A DNA stretch of 64,000 bases, from positions 496,001 through 560,000 of the forward strand of contig NZ_JACXAG020000001.1 of NCBI RefSeq assembly GCF_014773435.2, in the 5' to 3' direction. The notes below the pieces were generated by a model, which was not told the origin of the DNA, ran no database searches, and was given only the letters and a program-made list of their open reading frames with translations. Positions 18,561 to 27,360 of this stretch are shown here, one piece after another; position 1 is the first letter of the stretch, and the number at the start of each line of letters is the position of its first letter. A program made the translations under genes and the position numbers. The stretch is from Polycladospora coralii (GTDB taxonomy: Bacteria > Bacillota > Bacilli > Thermoactinomycetales > Thermoactinomycetaceae).

Positions 18561-19592
18561 CTAAGGTGTAATGGCTAGTGCTCCTGGAAACATATCCACG
18601 CTTACTGTGGAGATGACTTGGTTTGTCTTCGTCTCAATCACAGATACCGTGCTTTGGTTTATATTGACAACATAAACATAGCGGTCATCTGCTGTGATTG
18701 CTAGAGTGAATGGCGTTAAGCCTACTCCTATTGTTGAGATGACTCGGTTTGTACGCGTTTCAATCACGGACACCGTATTTCCATCCCCATTTACAACATA
18801 AACATAACAGTCGTCTGCTGTGATCGCGAGGTTGAATGGATTTAAACCTACTTCTACAGTGGAAATGACTTGATGGGTATTCGTTTCAATCACCGATACC
18901 GTAGCACCCTCTATATTTGTCAAATAAACATACTGCCCGTCTGCTGTGATCTCAAGGGACAAGGGGCCATCTCCCACCACAACCGTGGCAATCACTTGAT
19001 TCGCCTTAATATCCACCACGGAAATATGATTGCTACTTCTATTACAAATATAGGCATACCGTCCATCGGGTGTAATCTTAATGGCGACTGCTCCCTCTCC
19101 AATCCCTATCGTCGAAATGATTTGATTCGCCTTCATTGCAAGCACATTTACAGAGTGATCAGAAATTATATTGGCCACATAAGCAAATTGATCATCTGGT
19201 GTGATGGCGATCGAACTGGAGAAAAAGTTCGTTTGCAGATTTGCAATGACACGATAATCTTTCGTATCGATTACGGTTACATTACTACTCAAATTATTGA
19301 GTACATAAATCCATTGTCCATCATGGGTAATCATCATTTGTGTAAATGGAAAACTCGTAAAAATGACTATCCCAACCTGGACAGTAGCGATCACCCTGTG
19401 ATCTTTGGTGTCGATAACCGTTACATTCCCTGGCACGCCTTGAATTAATACATAGCAATACTCTCCATTGGGTGATACGATCAGAGCTATTGGCGCTCCT
19501 TGAACTCCTATATTTGCAATAAGCTGATTCACCTTGGTATCAATGACCGATACGGTTTCCCCTACAAGATTCCCAACATATACAAACGACAT
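18561..19592 (-). CDS. YVTN/YncE-type beta-propeller protein, copy 3
   Basis: A 343-residue paralogue with eight repeats, starting MSFVYVGNLVGETVSVIDTK after AAAGGAAG. The variable residues sit mainly in the loops between strands and at the second and fourth repeats, which fits a shared scaffold with different surfaces. It is a complete frame with no sign of decay. It shares with copies 2 and 4 an upstream block containing TAGCAA, CATAGG and CTACATAAA. Confidence 0.85.
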   Translation of the reverse strand: MSFVYVGNLVGETVSVIDTKVNQLIANIGVQGAPIALIVSPNGEYCYVLIQGVPGNVTVIDTKDHRVIATVQVGIVIFTSFPFTQMMITHDGQWIYVLNNLSSNVTVIDTKDYRVIANLQTNFFSSSIAITPDDQFAYVANIISDHSVNVLAMKANQIISTIGIGEGAVAIKITPDGRYAYICNRSSNHISVVDIKANQVIATVVVGDGPLSLEITADGQYVYLTNIEGATVSVIETNTHQVISTVEVGLNPFNLAITADDCYVYVVNGDGNTVSVIETRTNRVISTIGVGLTPFTLAITADDRYVYVVNINQSTVSVIETKTNQVISTVSVDMFPGALAITP

Positions 19593-19868
19593 CCATTATC
19601 TTCCTTTCAATATAGGCGTTTTTACCCATTTATGTAGATGAAAGGTTGCCCTATGTATAATTGCTACACAGAAGAAAAACCTGCAGGGTCGTGATGTATC
19701 CGTGATTGAAACCAAGAAAAATACGTTTTCTTATTCACTGTTTATGAGGAATATAACTTTTTTACCGTCCGCATTGGCACCGTATACTTCCTAACGAGCG
19801 CAAAGTGAGTAAATCCAGCCGGTATCATTGCAATCACTAGGAATCCTTGCATAAACCGGTCAACTGAT

Positions 19869-20906
19869 CTAAGGTACAATGGCTAGTGCTCCTGGAAACG
19901 TATCCACGCTTACTGTGGAAATCACCTGATTCGCCTTGGTCTCAATCACAGATACCGTAGCATCATTTTGATTTGCAACATAAACATAACGGTCATCTTT
20001 TGTAATTCCAAGTGTGATTGGAAAAGAACCCACTCTTACGGTTGAAATCACTTGATGGGTGCGCGTCTCCATTACAGATACCGTGTCTCCTCCATTATTG
20101 ACCACATAAAGATAGCGACCGTCCGCCGTAACTTGAAGAAAGGCTGGGCCATCATCCACTCCTACTGTTGAAATGACTTGATAGGTACGCGTGTCAATCA
20201 CGGATATCGTAGCATCATTTCTACTTGCCACATAAACAAATTGGCCGTCTGCTGTGATGTCAAGGGCCACTGGTGCTGCTCCCACCGCAACCGTGGCAAT
20301 CACTTGATTCGCCTTGGTCTCAATCACCGAGACGTTAGCACTACCAAAATTACAGATATAGACATATCGTCCATCCGGTGTGATTTTAAGGAAGAATGCG
20401 GAATCTCCAATTCCTATCGTCGAAATCAATTGATTCGTCTTCGTTGCAATCACGGTTACAGAAGGATTAGTAGTAGTTGTATTCACCACATAGGCAAATT
20501 GATCGTCTGGTGTGATGGCGATAGCATTCGGGAGTATACCCGGTTGAACCGTTGCAATCACGCGATAATCTTTGGTGTCAATTACCGTTACATTGCCACT
20601 GGTACTACTATCAACTACATAAATCCTTTGTCCATCTTGGGTAATGCCAAGGGGAGTAGTGGCTTGACCTGGAGAAAGTACTACACCAACTTGGATCGTA
20701 GCCATGACCTTGTGATCCTTTGTGTCAATAACGGTCACATTTCCTGGAGACCCCGTGCATAATACATAACAATATTGTCCATTGGGTGATCGTATCGTAG
20801 CGATGGGGAACCCGACAACTTGGATGTTTGCAATAAGCCGATTCACTTTTGTATCAATGACCGATATATTAGAACCTCCAAAATTTGCAACATATACAAA
20901 GGACAT
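19869..20906 (-). CDS. YVTN/YncE-type beta-propeller protein, copy 4
   Basis: A 345-residue paralogue beginning MSFVYVANFGGSNISVIDTK. Start 20906 matches the other copies and lies seven bases after GGGAG; the ATG at 20909 is also possible. The longer frame to 21053 has no ribosome site and overlaps the next gene. It has eight repeats and no targeting signal. Together with copies 1 to 3 it forms a tandem series with a unit of about 1.3 kb. Confidence 0.85.
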   Translation of the reverse strand: MSFVYVANFGGSNISVIDTKVNRLIANIQVVGFPIATIRSPNGQYCYVLCTGSPGNVTVIDTKDHKVMATIQVGVVLSPGQATTPLGITQDGQRIYVVDSSTSGNVTVIDTKDYRVIATVQPGILPNAIAITPDDQFAYVVNTTTTNPSVTVIATKTNQLISTIGIGDSAFFLKITPDGRYVYICNFGSANVSVIETKANQVIATVAVGAAPVALDITADGQFVYVASRNDATISVIDTRTYQVISTVGVDDGPAFLQVTADGRYLYVVNNGGDTVSVMETRTHQVISTVRVGSFPITLGITKDDRYVYVANQNDATVSVIETKANQVISTVSVDTFPGALAIVP

Positions 20907-21049
20907 CATTCTTCTCCCTTTCCTCAAAAGCATTTTTACAAATTTATGTAGTTGAAACATTGTCCTATGAATGTTTGCTAAACAGAAGAAAACACTATAG
21001 ATGGATCCTGCAGTGTCGTCATGTATCCATATATGTATAGGATATCCAA

Positions 21050-22089
21050 TCATGGAAGAATAGCTAAACCGAAAGGAAAGGTTCCAGTTTCGATCGTGGA
21101 TACTACTTGATTTTTCTTCGTGTCTATAACCGATACCGTATCACTATTCGCATTAGCCACGTAAACATACCGACCATTCGCCGTGACCGAGACCGCAGCT
21201 GGAGCCGTTCCAACCGGTATCGTTGCAATCAACTGGTTCCTCCTTGTATCAATCGTTGATACGGAATTACCGTTCACGTTAGCTATGTAAATAGATTGAC
21301 CATCCGGTGTAATAACAAAAGAAAACGGAAAATCTCCCACCTGTACGGTAGACACTGCCCGATGCATTTTCGTATCAATGACTGTTATAGTACTCTCTAT
21401 TGTATTGGAAACATAGACATATTGGCCGTATGATGAAAATGCAAGATTAGAGGGCCCCATTCCAACTGGAACAGTCGCTACTACCTGATAAGTTTTCACA
21501 CAAATGACGGCTACCACAGCTTCTGTAAATAGAACCACATAGACATACTGACCATCAAGCGTAACCGCAAGAGCACTTGGGGCACTTGGAGCATTTCCAA
21601 CAGAAAGGGTAGCCGTCACCTGATTGGTTTTCGCATCGTAGACAGAGACGGTATTGGCTCCTCCATTAGAAACGTAGACATATCGATCATTGCGTGAAAT
21701 CGCAAGAGAAATTGGAACAAATCCAACTTGCACCGTCGCTATGATTGCATTTGTTTTTGCATCTATAACAGACATGTCATTATTATCTGAATTTAATACA
21801 TAAACAAACTGACCATCATTTGAAACAATAATGTTGGTTGCTGAAGTAATTCCAGTATCGTCTACTAAGCCAACTTGTATGGTTGAAATAATGGGATGCG
21901 TCTTAGTATCGATAACAGCTATATTTCCATTTGCTGTTAAGCATATTGACATTGAGGAGCCATTGCGATAAATAAAGGATTTCCTATCATCTGAATATTT
22001 GCTATTATATTGTTGGTCTTGTTATCAATCACGGATACTGTACCGTTTGGATTGGCAAAATCAGCATTGATTACATATACAAGCGACAT
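21050..22089 (-). pseudogene. Fifth, more distant propeller gene broken by a frameshift
   Basis: The frame starts at 22089 with MSLVYVINADFANPNGTVSV after AGGGGGGGACAG and runs about 48 residues to TAA. The next repeat carries on in another frame from about 21950 (CLTANGNIAVIDTKTHPIIS) to 21050. Comparison with the QYCYVL segment of the paralogues suggests loss of a few bases at the joint. The remaining 300-residue frame has no ribosome site of its own. Sequence error or a slippage event is possible, but simple inactivation is more likely. Confidence 0.65.
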
Positions 22090-22163
22090 CTGTCCCCCCC
22101 TAGCAAAGAATCTATGATTGTTAATTTATTCAAGTATGTCGTGTCCTATTACGATTCGAACAT

Positions 22164-22214
22164 AAGCGTAAAATAACCCACACCTATTGATTTGGAGTGG
22201 GTTATTTTACGCTT
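22164..22214 (-). terminator. Hairpin terminator after pyrF
   Basis: A perfect 18-bp stem from AAGCGTAAAATAACCCAC to its complement lies between the pyrF stop and the propeller pseudogene. Confidence 0.75.
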
Positions 22215-22320
22215 ACCGATAAAGCAAGTGAGCTAATTAAATGGAATTCACACACAAGTAATCAAACATTACTCGTTTTTTGTTATACTTATCTACACCT
22301 ACTAAAACGGCTAATAACAC

Positions 22321-23223
22321 CTATCGAATCGCATTAATTTCTTCCTTTGCTTGTAATGTTGCGATTTCTATACTATCTTGAATCTTATTTTTATCGATAT
22401 TTATCCAGTCTTCATGATGTTGCATATAAGAATAAATAATTGCTCGTGTAGAGGAAATAAGTGCACCCATTCCATTTTCATCAAAATAACAAGACAAATC
22501 CTCTGCTTTTCCTCCTTGAGCACCGTATCCAGGAACCAAGAATAAAGAATGTTTTAAAAAGCTACGGATATAGGACGCATCTTGAGGATAGGTTGCTCCA
22601 ACAACAACGCCAAGGTTTGAATAGCCATAATGACCCATCGTGTCTTTTGCCAAATGATCTAATGTCTCAGCTAGCCTCTGATACATTTTTTCTCCCGATT
22701 TCAGCTGTAGATCTTGTAAATCAGATGCGGATGGATTTGAAGTTTTTAATAGAACAAAAATACCCTTAGTTCGATCTATTCTCTCCTGCAAAAAGGGGGT
22801 AATTCCATCCCTACCCAGATAAGGATTTACCGTAACAGCATCACCACTTAAGGGGGAGTCCCCTAAAAATGCTTTTGCATAGGCAATTGCCGTTGGTCCA
22901 ATATCGCCTCTCTTAGCATCATTAATCACTAGCAATCCTTTTGACTTCGCATAGCAAATTGTTTGCTCAAGTGCATAAATCCCATAACTACCATAAACTT
23001 CATAGTAAGCAAGCTGCGGCTTTACTGCTAGCACATGTGGATGTATAACATCAATAATCATTTTATTAAACGCTAGGATAGAATCTGTTATGGTTTTAAT
23101 ATCGCTCTGCCCTTTATCTAACAAGCATAATGGAAAGTAATCTGGATTTGGATCTAATCCAACTACCACTGAACTCTCTTTCTTTAAAACTTCTTTGATC
23201 AGTAAATCAGCAAAATTGTTCAT
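22321..23223 (-). CDS. pyrF: Orotidine 5'-phosphate decarboxylase, family 2
   Basis: The 300-residue enzyme decarboxylates OMP to UMP, the last step of pyrimidine synthesis. It is of the longer family 2 type. Marks are VVVGLDPNP, AVKPQLAYYE (catalytic Lys), LLVINDAKRGDIG with the Asp-Lys-Arg catalytic group, and VTVNPYLGRDG. Start 23223 is chosen because AAGGTG lies nine bases upstream; GTG 23235 overlaps that site. No other pyr gene is near. Upstream on the same strand are a promoter, a guanine-type riboswitch aptamer and a terminator, and no other gene, so pyrF appears to be the controlled gene. Confidence 0.9.
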   Translation of the reverse strand: MNNFADLLIKEVLKKESSVVVGLDPNPDYFPLCLLDKGQSDIKTITDSILAFNKMIIDVIHPHVLAVKPQLAYYEVYGSYGIYALEQTICYAKSKGLLVINDAKRGDIGPTAIAYAKAFLGDSPLSGDAVTVNPYLGRDGITPFLQERIDRTKGIFVLLKTSNPSASDLQDLQLKSGEKMYQRLAETLDHLAKDTMGHYGYSNLGVVVGATYPQDASYIRSFLKHSLFLVPGYGAQGGKAEDLSCYFDENGMGALISSTRAIIYSYMQHHEDWINIDKNKIQDSIEIATLQAKEEINAIR

Positions 23224-23279
23224 ACAAACCCACACCTTATTGAATAGATATTCTCAGAGCTATATGTTGAGTAAACAAT

Positions 23280-23320
23280 AAAAAGCGAGACTTCCTCTAA
23301 AAGAGAAAATCTCGCTTTTT
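23280..23320 (-). terminator. Attenuator terminator in the pyrF leader
   Basis: On the minus strand AAAAAGCGAGA pairs with TCTCGCTTTTT, and the upper stem continues with TTTCTCT pairing AGAGGAA. A T-run follows. It lies about 150 bases after the riboswitch aptamer and 57 bases before the pyrF start, so it should stop pyrF transcription unless prevented. Confidence 0.75.
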
Positions 23321-23469
23321 ATAAATTCGTGATTTCACATTAAAATCCATCATCAAAAAGCAACGAAATAGACATACCAAAATAACAGCGCAAGACTGTC
23401 ATACGATGTTTTTTTATAGATGAAGGGATTATAATGTGATGAATAGCTACGAAATAAACAACGGAATTT

Positions 23470-23540
23470 CCTCTCATAGTCGAATGATTACGGTCACTCG
23501 GTAGAAACTTTCAAGCCAATCCTTGATATTATATGAGGGG
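23470..23540 (-). promoter_or_regulatory. Guanine-type purine riboswitch aptamer
   Basis: On the minus strand the conserved purine aptamer elements occur in order: P1 CCTCATA with J1/2 TATAAT, P2 TCAAG/CTTGA with a loop ending in GG, J2/3 AGTTTCTACC, P3 GAGTGA/TCATTC with loop CCGTAA, then GACTATGAG closing P1. The loop GG and CC can make the known kissing contact. The specificity base in GACTAT is C (adenine types have GATTAT), which predicts guanine or hypoxanthine binding. It lies about 15 bases after a predicted transcription start and leads to pyrF. Confidence 0.88.
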
Positions 23541-23561
23541 TTTAATGCTTTATTTTTTATC

Positions 23562-23590
23562 ATTGTATCATGTAGTCTTTTTGTTAACAA
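23562..23590 (-). promoter_or_regulatory. SigmaA promoter of the riboswitch-pyrF unit
   Basis: TTGTTA (23590-23585), a 17-base spacer and TACAAT (23567-23562) on the minus strand. An inverted repeat TGTATCATGTA / TACATGATACA (23564-23574 and 23597-23607) brackets the -35 and overlaps the -10, and may be an operator. Confidence 0.65.
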
Positions 23591-23684
23591 TAATATTACA
23601 TGATACAAATATTTATTTGCTAGCGTGACATGATGTGGTAAATTTGTGCGTTTAACCACTTTTGCTTCATGAAATACTTATTTT

Positions 23685-23840
23685 TCAATCCCGCAATACA
23701 CGGCGCAAGTGGCTGATCTCTTTTTCGATATGTTTACTGGCATGACGTGCCAGTTGATCTCGGATAAATGGACGGGGATTTTTGAGTGCTTCTAACTCTC
23801 TTTCTAAGTACCGAATTTTTCGTTTAATTTCTTTCTCCAT
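23685..23840 (-). CDS. Small charged helical protein
   Basis: A 51-residue, strongly charged protein (MEKEIKRKIRYLERELEALK and on) predicted to be one or two helices, possibly a coiled coil. The start 23840 follows AAGGAGGAG with good spacing; the longer frame to 24008 has no such site and runs over the divergent gene's start. I do not recognise a family. It is divergent from the methyltransferase gene, with an 86-base gap for both promoters. Confidence 0.65.
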   Translation of the reverse strand: MEKEIKRKIRYLERELEALKNPRPFIRDQLARHASKHIEKEISHLRRVLRD

Positions 23841-23926
23841 TTTCTCCTCCTTCACGCTTGACCTTCTCGTTACGTTAACCCTTATCCTCAATATGTAACA
23901 GTATATCGAGAAAAGGGGAATTCCGT

Positions 23927-24616
23927 GTGCCAAATCACAAACATGTTTACAAAAATGAAGTCTTGCAATACGACCGTATGATTTCGAAACAACCCAATCT
24001 TCTTCCACATATTGAAAAGATTGTAGCTGTCGAGGGGCTAGATATTATCGACATCGGTGCAGGTACGGGTCGCTTAACGATTCCACTCGCACAAACAGCT
24101 AAGTCCGTGTTAGCCCTTGACCAATCACCAGAGATGTTATCGCTTATAGCCACCCGATTAGACCAACTCGGTCTCTCTAACTGGGAGACACAAGTGGCTG
24201 ACCATCGCACGATTCCAGTAGAGGACAACCAAGTCGATCTGGTTGTAGCCGGATGGAGTCTTTGCTATCTAGCCAGTTCCAATCAATCTGAATGGAAAGA
24301 AAACTTATCTCAGATGATCGCTGAAATTAAACGTGTATTACGTCCAAATGGTTATCTGCTTATTTTTGAAAATATGGGTACAGGTTCACTTCAGCCTCGC
24401 CCACCGGCTTATTTAACTTCCTACTTTGAGGCGTTGGATCAAAGCTATCACTTTAATCATTCACTCATACGGACTGACTACACTTTCTCTGATCATGAAG
24501 AAGCACTGACACTTACAAATTTTTTCTTTGAAGATGAGATTGTAAAACGTATCTCCTCTGAAGAATGGGTGCAAGTTCCCGAATGGGCTGGCATGTGGTG
24601 GAAGCAATTTAAGTGA
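23927..24616 (+). CDS. Class I SAM-dependent methyltransferase
   Basis: The 229-residue protein has a Methyltransf_11-like fold: motif I IIDIGAGTGRLTIPLA, the acidic residue in VLALDQSPEML, motif VDLVVAGWSLCYLA and a post-motif KRVLRPNGYLLIFENMG. The acceptor is unknown. The C-terminal region is Trp- and Glu-rich. It appears to start at GTG 23927 after AAAGGGGA. It stands alone, divergent from the small charged protein gene and followed by the remains of an insertion element. Confidence 0.85.
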   Translation: MPNHKHVYKNEVLQYDRMISKQPNLLPHIEKIVAVEGLDIIDIGAGTGRLTIPLAQTAKSVLALDQSPEMLSLIATRLDQLGLSNWETQVADHRTIPVEDNQVDLVVAGWSLCYLASSNQSEWKENLSQMIAEIKRVLRPNGYLLIFENMGTGSLQPRPPAYLTSYFEALDQSYHFNHSLIRTDYTFSDHEEALTLTNFFFEDEIVKRISSEEWVQVPEWAGMWWKQFK

Positions 24617-24673
24617 ACTACTCACCACCTACGCTAACGCTAAGAGGTAGGAGTATTCTCAGCTATATTAAAT

Positions 24674-24860
24674 AAAAAATCCGGGGCTGTCACTTATGGG
24701 ACAGCCTTCACAATCACTAGATTCCATAGCCCGTCTCTGTTTTTTCTGTTGTTTCACATTGAAATGTTAACCGTTTATTGTCAGCACAAATCAACTCATC
24801 CTTCTGTTCGTCATAGGACCAGCTCTCTACTTTACTGATATTCTTTTCCAGTTCTTACTC
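24674..24860 (-). pseudogene. IS1182-like transposase fragment and element end
   Basis: On the minus strand the sequence reads WSYDEQKDELICADNKRLTF and on to TEKTETGYG. After a one-base shift it reads SSDCEGCP. This matches the central zinc-knuckle region of IS1182-family transposases. It then runs into GTGACAGCCCCGGATTTTTT, which is an inverted copy of the sequence at 25640-25662. The rest of the transposase is missing. So the 24.67-25.66 kb stretch looks like a decayed element whose ends survive. Confidence 0.6.
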
Positions 24861-25117
24861 CGCTTACGGTAGAATGATTATAAGGTGATCATAGCTATTT
24901 TTGATTTCTTCTCCATTTCGCACCAGAACCTTTCTGGGTGAATAGTATTGGTTATAGATGTACCAGTCAACATCCTGGTGCATTTATAAAGAACGTCATC
25001 TCATCGCATTTTTTTAATAAACTGAAGCACTTCCGTAGCGTTGCCACATCGTATTGGGGTTTGTCGATTTCGTTATCGCTTACACTTGAAAGCGATCCGT
25101 TAAAAAGGAGGGATTTA

Positions 25118-25510
25118 GTGGGATATTATGTATTTACGACATTTCTCAACTATACTTTTAGATATATAACCGAGTTAAAAACGCTTGTTCCACTAGCTTC
25201 GGTTAAGTTTAAAGTTTCAGTGAATGAAAGTCTGATGCCTGAAACGCCAGTAGCTGTATTAAATCAAACGGCTGTCTCCTACTTAAATGCATGGCAAGGC
25301 AAATTTTTGGTTCAACAGGGCGTCTCAATCCCACCTGCATTAAATATTTTTCCTATTTATAGAGTGAACTACTCACCGAACTTAATCTATACTGCACAAG
25401 CATTATATAGGGATTTTTATTACCTTTTCTCCTCCCCTTCTATCGGAGCTCAACTCATATCTGTAGAAACTGTCCACAATCAAAACCAATCCTATACTTA
25501 CTCCCCGTGA
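25118..25510 (+). CDS. Hypothetical protein inside the decayed element
   Basis: A 130-residue frame starting at GTG 25118 with AAGGAGGG five bases upstream. The product begins GYYVFTTFLNYTFRYITELK and is rich in Tyr, Thr and Asn, with a pattern of alternating hydrophobic residues. It has no signal peptide or cysteines. I do not recognise it. The upstream open frame (from 24938) lacks a ribosome site. It lies between the two inverted ends of the IS1182-like remnant and could be cargo or a later insertion. Confidence 0.5.
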   Translation: MGYYVFTTFLNYTFRYITELKTLVPLASVKFKVSVNESLMPETPVAVLNQTAVSYLNAWQGKFLVQQGVSIPPALNIFPIYRVNYSPNLIYTAQALYRDFYYLFSSPSIGAQLISVETVHNQNQSYTYSP

Positions 25511-25612
25511 ACTTTACCATAGACCTCTTGCATAACCTTCGTATCTTAATCCCAATTTATAAATGGCACAGCCGGTTCCTGTAACGATTCGCGTAGATTT
25601 TAAGTTGTGTGG

Positions 25613-25662
25613 GGCTGTCCCCAAAGTAGTAAATCTACTTAAGGGACAGCCCCAGATTTTTT
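25613..25662 (+). terminator. Long hairpin terminator and right end of the decayed element
   Basis: GGGGCTGTCCC pairs with GGGACAGCCCC and inside it AAGTAG pairs with CTACTT; a TTTTTT run follows on the plus strand. The outer part is the inverted counterpart of the sequence at 24674-24700. It lies just outside the fixX stop at 25664. Confidence 0.65.
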
Positions 25663-25663
25663 A

Positions 25664-25948
25664 TCAACCCATTTTATAGGTCATGCCATATCCACCTTTG
25701 GGATATACCCACTTAATATTATCTGCTGGGCATGCAATGCGACAGGTACCACACTCAATACAGTTTTCATAGGCAACAGTCGTCATCTTTTGTTTCAAAT
25801 CCCAATCATACACTTCAGCCGGACAAAAATAGTTACAATCCTTGTGGGTACAACTTAAACATTCATTGTGTTCTTTAATGATTAAGTGCGAATTCTCATC
25901 ACACTTGAAACGAATGGTAAACAATTTATCGGTAATATCTTGACTCAT
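25664..25948 (-). CDS. fixX: FixX-like ferredoxin
   Basis: The 94-residue protein has two cysteine groups. The second, CIECGTCRIACP, is a standard [4Fe-4S] binding motif; the first, CLSCTHKDCNYFCP, is the extra group seen in FixX. FixX passes electrons to or from the FixC quinone oxidoreductase. ATG 25948 overlaps the fixC stop as ATGA, with GGAGG 11 bases upstream. It ends the fixABCX operon. Confidence 0.88.
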   Translation of the reverse strand: MSQDITDKLFTIRFKCDENSHLIIKEHNECLSCTHKDCNYFCPAEVYDWDLKQKMTTVAYENCIECGTCRIACPADNIKWVYPKGGYGMTYKMG

Positions 25949-27255
25949 CCGTTCATCGACCTCCATCCTTTATATCCCAATTTAAGCAAATTCATTGTGC
26001 CGCCAGCCGCTGTTTTAATTTTATGGAAGGCTTGCTTTTGCTTTTCAGCCTTCGGTATCCCGTTTACTAAGAACATATTGTAAGCGGCATCGTTTAGTGC
26101 TGAGGGTAACTTACTAAATAACAGCTCTGGATCTTCATCTTTTAATAATTTATGCATCCCTTTGTACTTTTTCAAATCTTTCATAATAAACGATTGCTTT
26201 ACTTTTTCATCATATTTGTTCAAAGCTAATGCCGAATGATCTTGCTGAGCAAACGCTTCTATAATGGTTTCACCTGCCATCTTGCCAGAAGCCATCGCTA
26301 AATTGGTACCTTCACGATGTACAAAATTGACTAATTGAGCTGCATCCCCAACAACACACCAGCCATCTCCTGATAACGGTGGAATGGAATAGTAACCTCC
26401 TTCTGGAATCAAATGACCTGAGTATTCTATCGATTCTCCACCTTGAATCAATTTGCGAATAAAAGGGTGTTTTTTTACTGAATCGAGTACCTCATGTGGT
26501 TTTAGACGTTTTTCTCGGAGTTGATCCACCATAACCCCTACACCAAGTGATAAGGTTTCTTTATTGGTGTATAAAAAACCCATCCCCGCCATACCCAGTG
26601 AGGTTTCCCCCATAAACTCAATCGTAACGCCTTCGTTTCCTTCTACATTAAAGCGGTCCTCAATTTTTTCTTTGGGTAAAGCGATCACTTCTTTAACCGC
26701 CAGTGACACTTCATCTGGATTCCATTCTTTATGAATGCCTAACGATTTCCCTAGCAGAGAGTTTACACCATCCGCAATGACAACGACATTCGCATATAGA
26801 TCTCCATCATCTCGATCTGTTTTGACACCAACTACTTTATCCCCTTCACGCAGTAAGTCCACAGCTACGGTTTCATAAACTGGAATCGCCCCTGCTTCGA
26901 CTGCTTTATTCGCAAACCATTGGTCAAATTTTACCCGTAAGCCTGTAAAACAATTGTAAGGTTCTTTATATGCTTCATTTCGATGGCCAAAGGTGACAGC
27001 AGATTCTTTGCCCATTACCCATATACGTTGCTCTACAATATTTCGTTCCATTGGAAACTGACGCTCTTTCCAAAATTCTGGCACCAATTCTTCAATTTGC
27101 TTTCGATATAATACGCCACCGAAGATGTTTTTGGCACCGGGAAACTCCCCTCTTTCCAATAAAACCACCTTTAATCCCGCGCGTGCCATAGTAAGTGCTG
27201 CTGCTGTTCCCCCTGGTCCTGCTCCGACAACAACGGCATCAAATTTTTCGTTCAT
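25945..27255 (-). CDS. fixC: FixC-like electron transfer flavoprotein-quinone oxidoreductase
   Basis: The 436-residue flavoprotein begins with a Rossmann FAD motif, VVVGAGPGGTAAALTMARAG, then the family segment FPGAKNIFGG. A second FAD contact is GWCVVGDAAQLVNFVHREGTN. It should move electrons between the FixAB flavoprotein and membrane quinone. It is followed, overlapping by four bases, by fixX and preceded after 105 bases by fixB. The gap before it holds no obvious terminator, so one operon is likely. Confidence 0.9.
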   Translation of the reverse strand: MNEKFDAVVVGAGPGGTAAALTMARAGLKVVLLERGEFPGAKNIFGGVLYRKQIEELVPEFWKERQFPMERNIVEQRIWVMGKESAVTFGHRNEAYKEPYNCFTGLRVKFDQWFANKAVEAGAIPVYETVAVDLLREGDKVVGVKTDRDDGDLYANVVVIADGVNSLLGKSLGIHKEWNPDEVSLAVKEVIALPKEKIEDRFNVEGNEGVTIEFMGETSLGMAGMGFLYTNKETLSLGVGVMVDQLREKRLKPHEVLDSVKKHPFIRKLIQGGESIEYSGHLIPEGGYYSIPPLSGDGWCVVGDAAQLVNFVHREGTNLAMASGKMAGETIIEAFAQQDHSALALNKYDEKVKQSFIMKDLKKYKGMHKLLKDEDPELLFSKLPSALNDAAYNMFLVNGIPKAEKQKQAFHKIKTAAGGTMNLLKLGYKGWRSMNG

Positions 27256-27360
27256 TTCTATCGCTCCTCACGAGTTTATCCTAATTTAGGCGTGTCAATA
27301 TGCATAATTATTCAATTTGACCGTCCTCATCTTGGTTAATCAACACTACGTCACAAGCGA

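Noticed and set aside
16274-20762. Plus-strand frames of 165-194 codons opposite the propeller genes
   Set aside because: Similar to each other only because the minus-strand genes are paralogues; none has a ribosome site.
23474-23659. Minus-strand open frame of 61 codons upstream of pyrF
   Set aside because: It lies across the promoter and purine riboswitch aptamer, which explain the conserved sequence.
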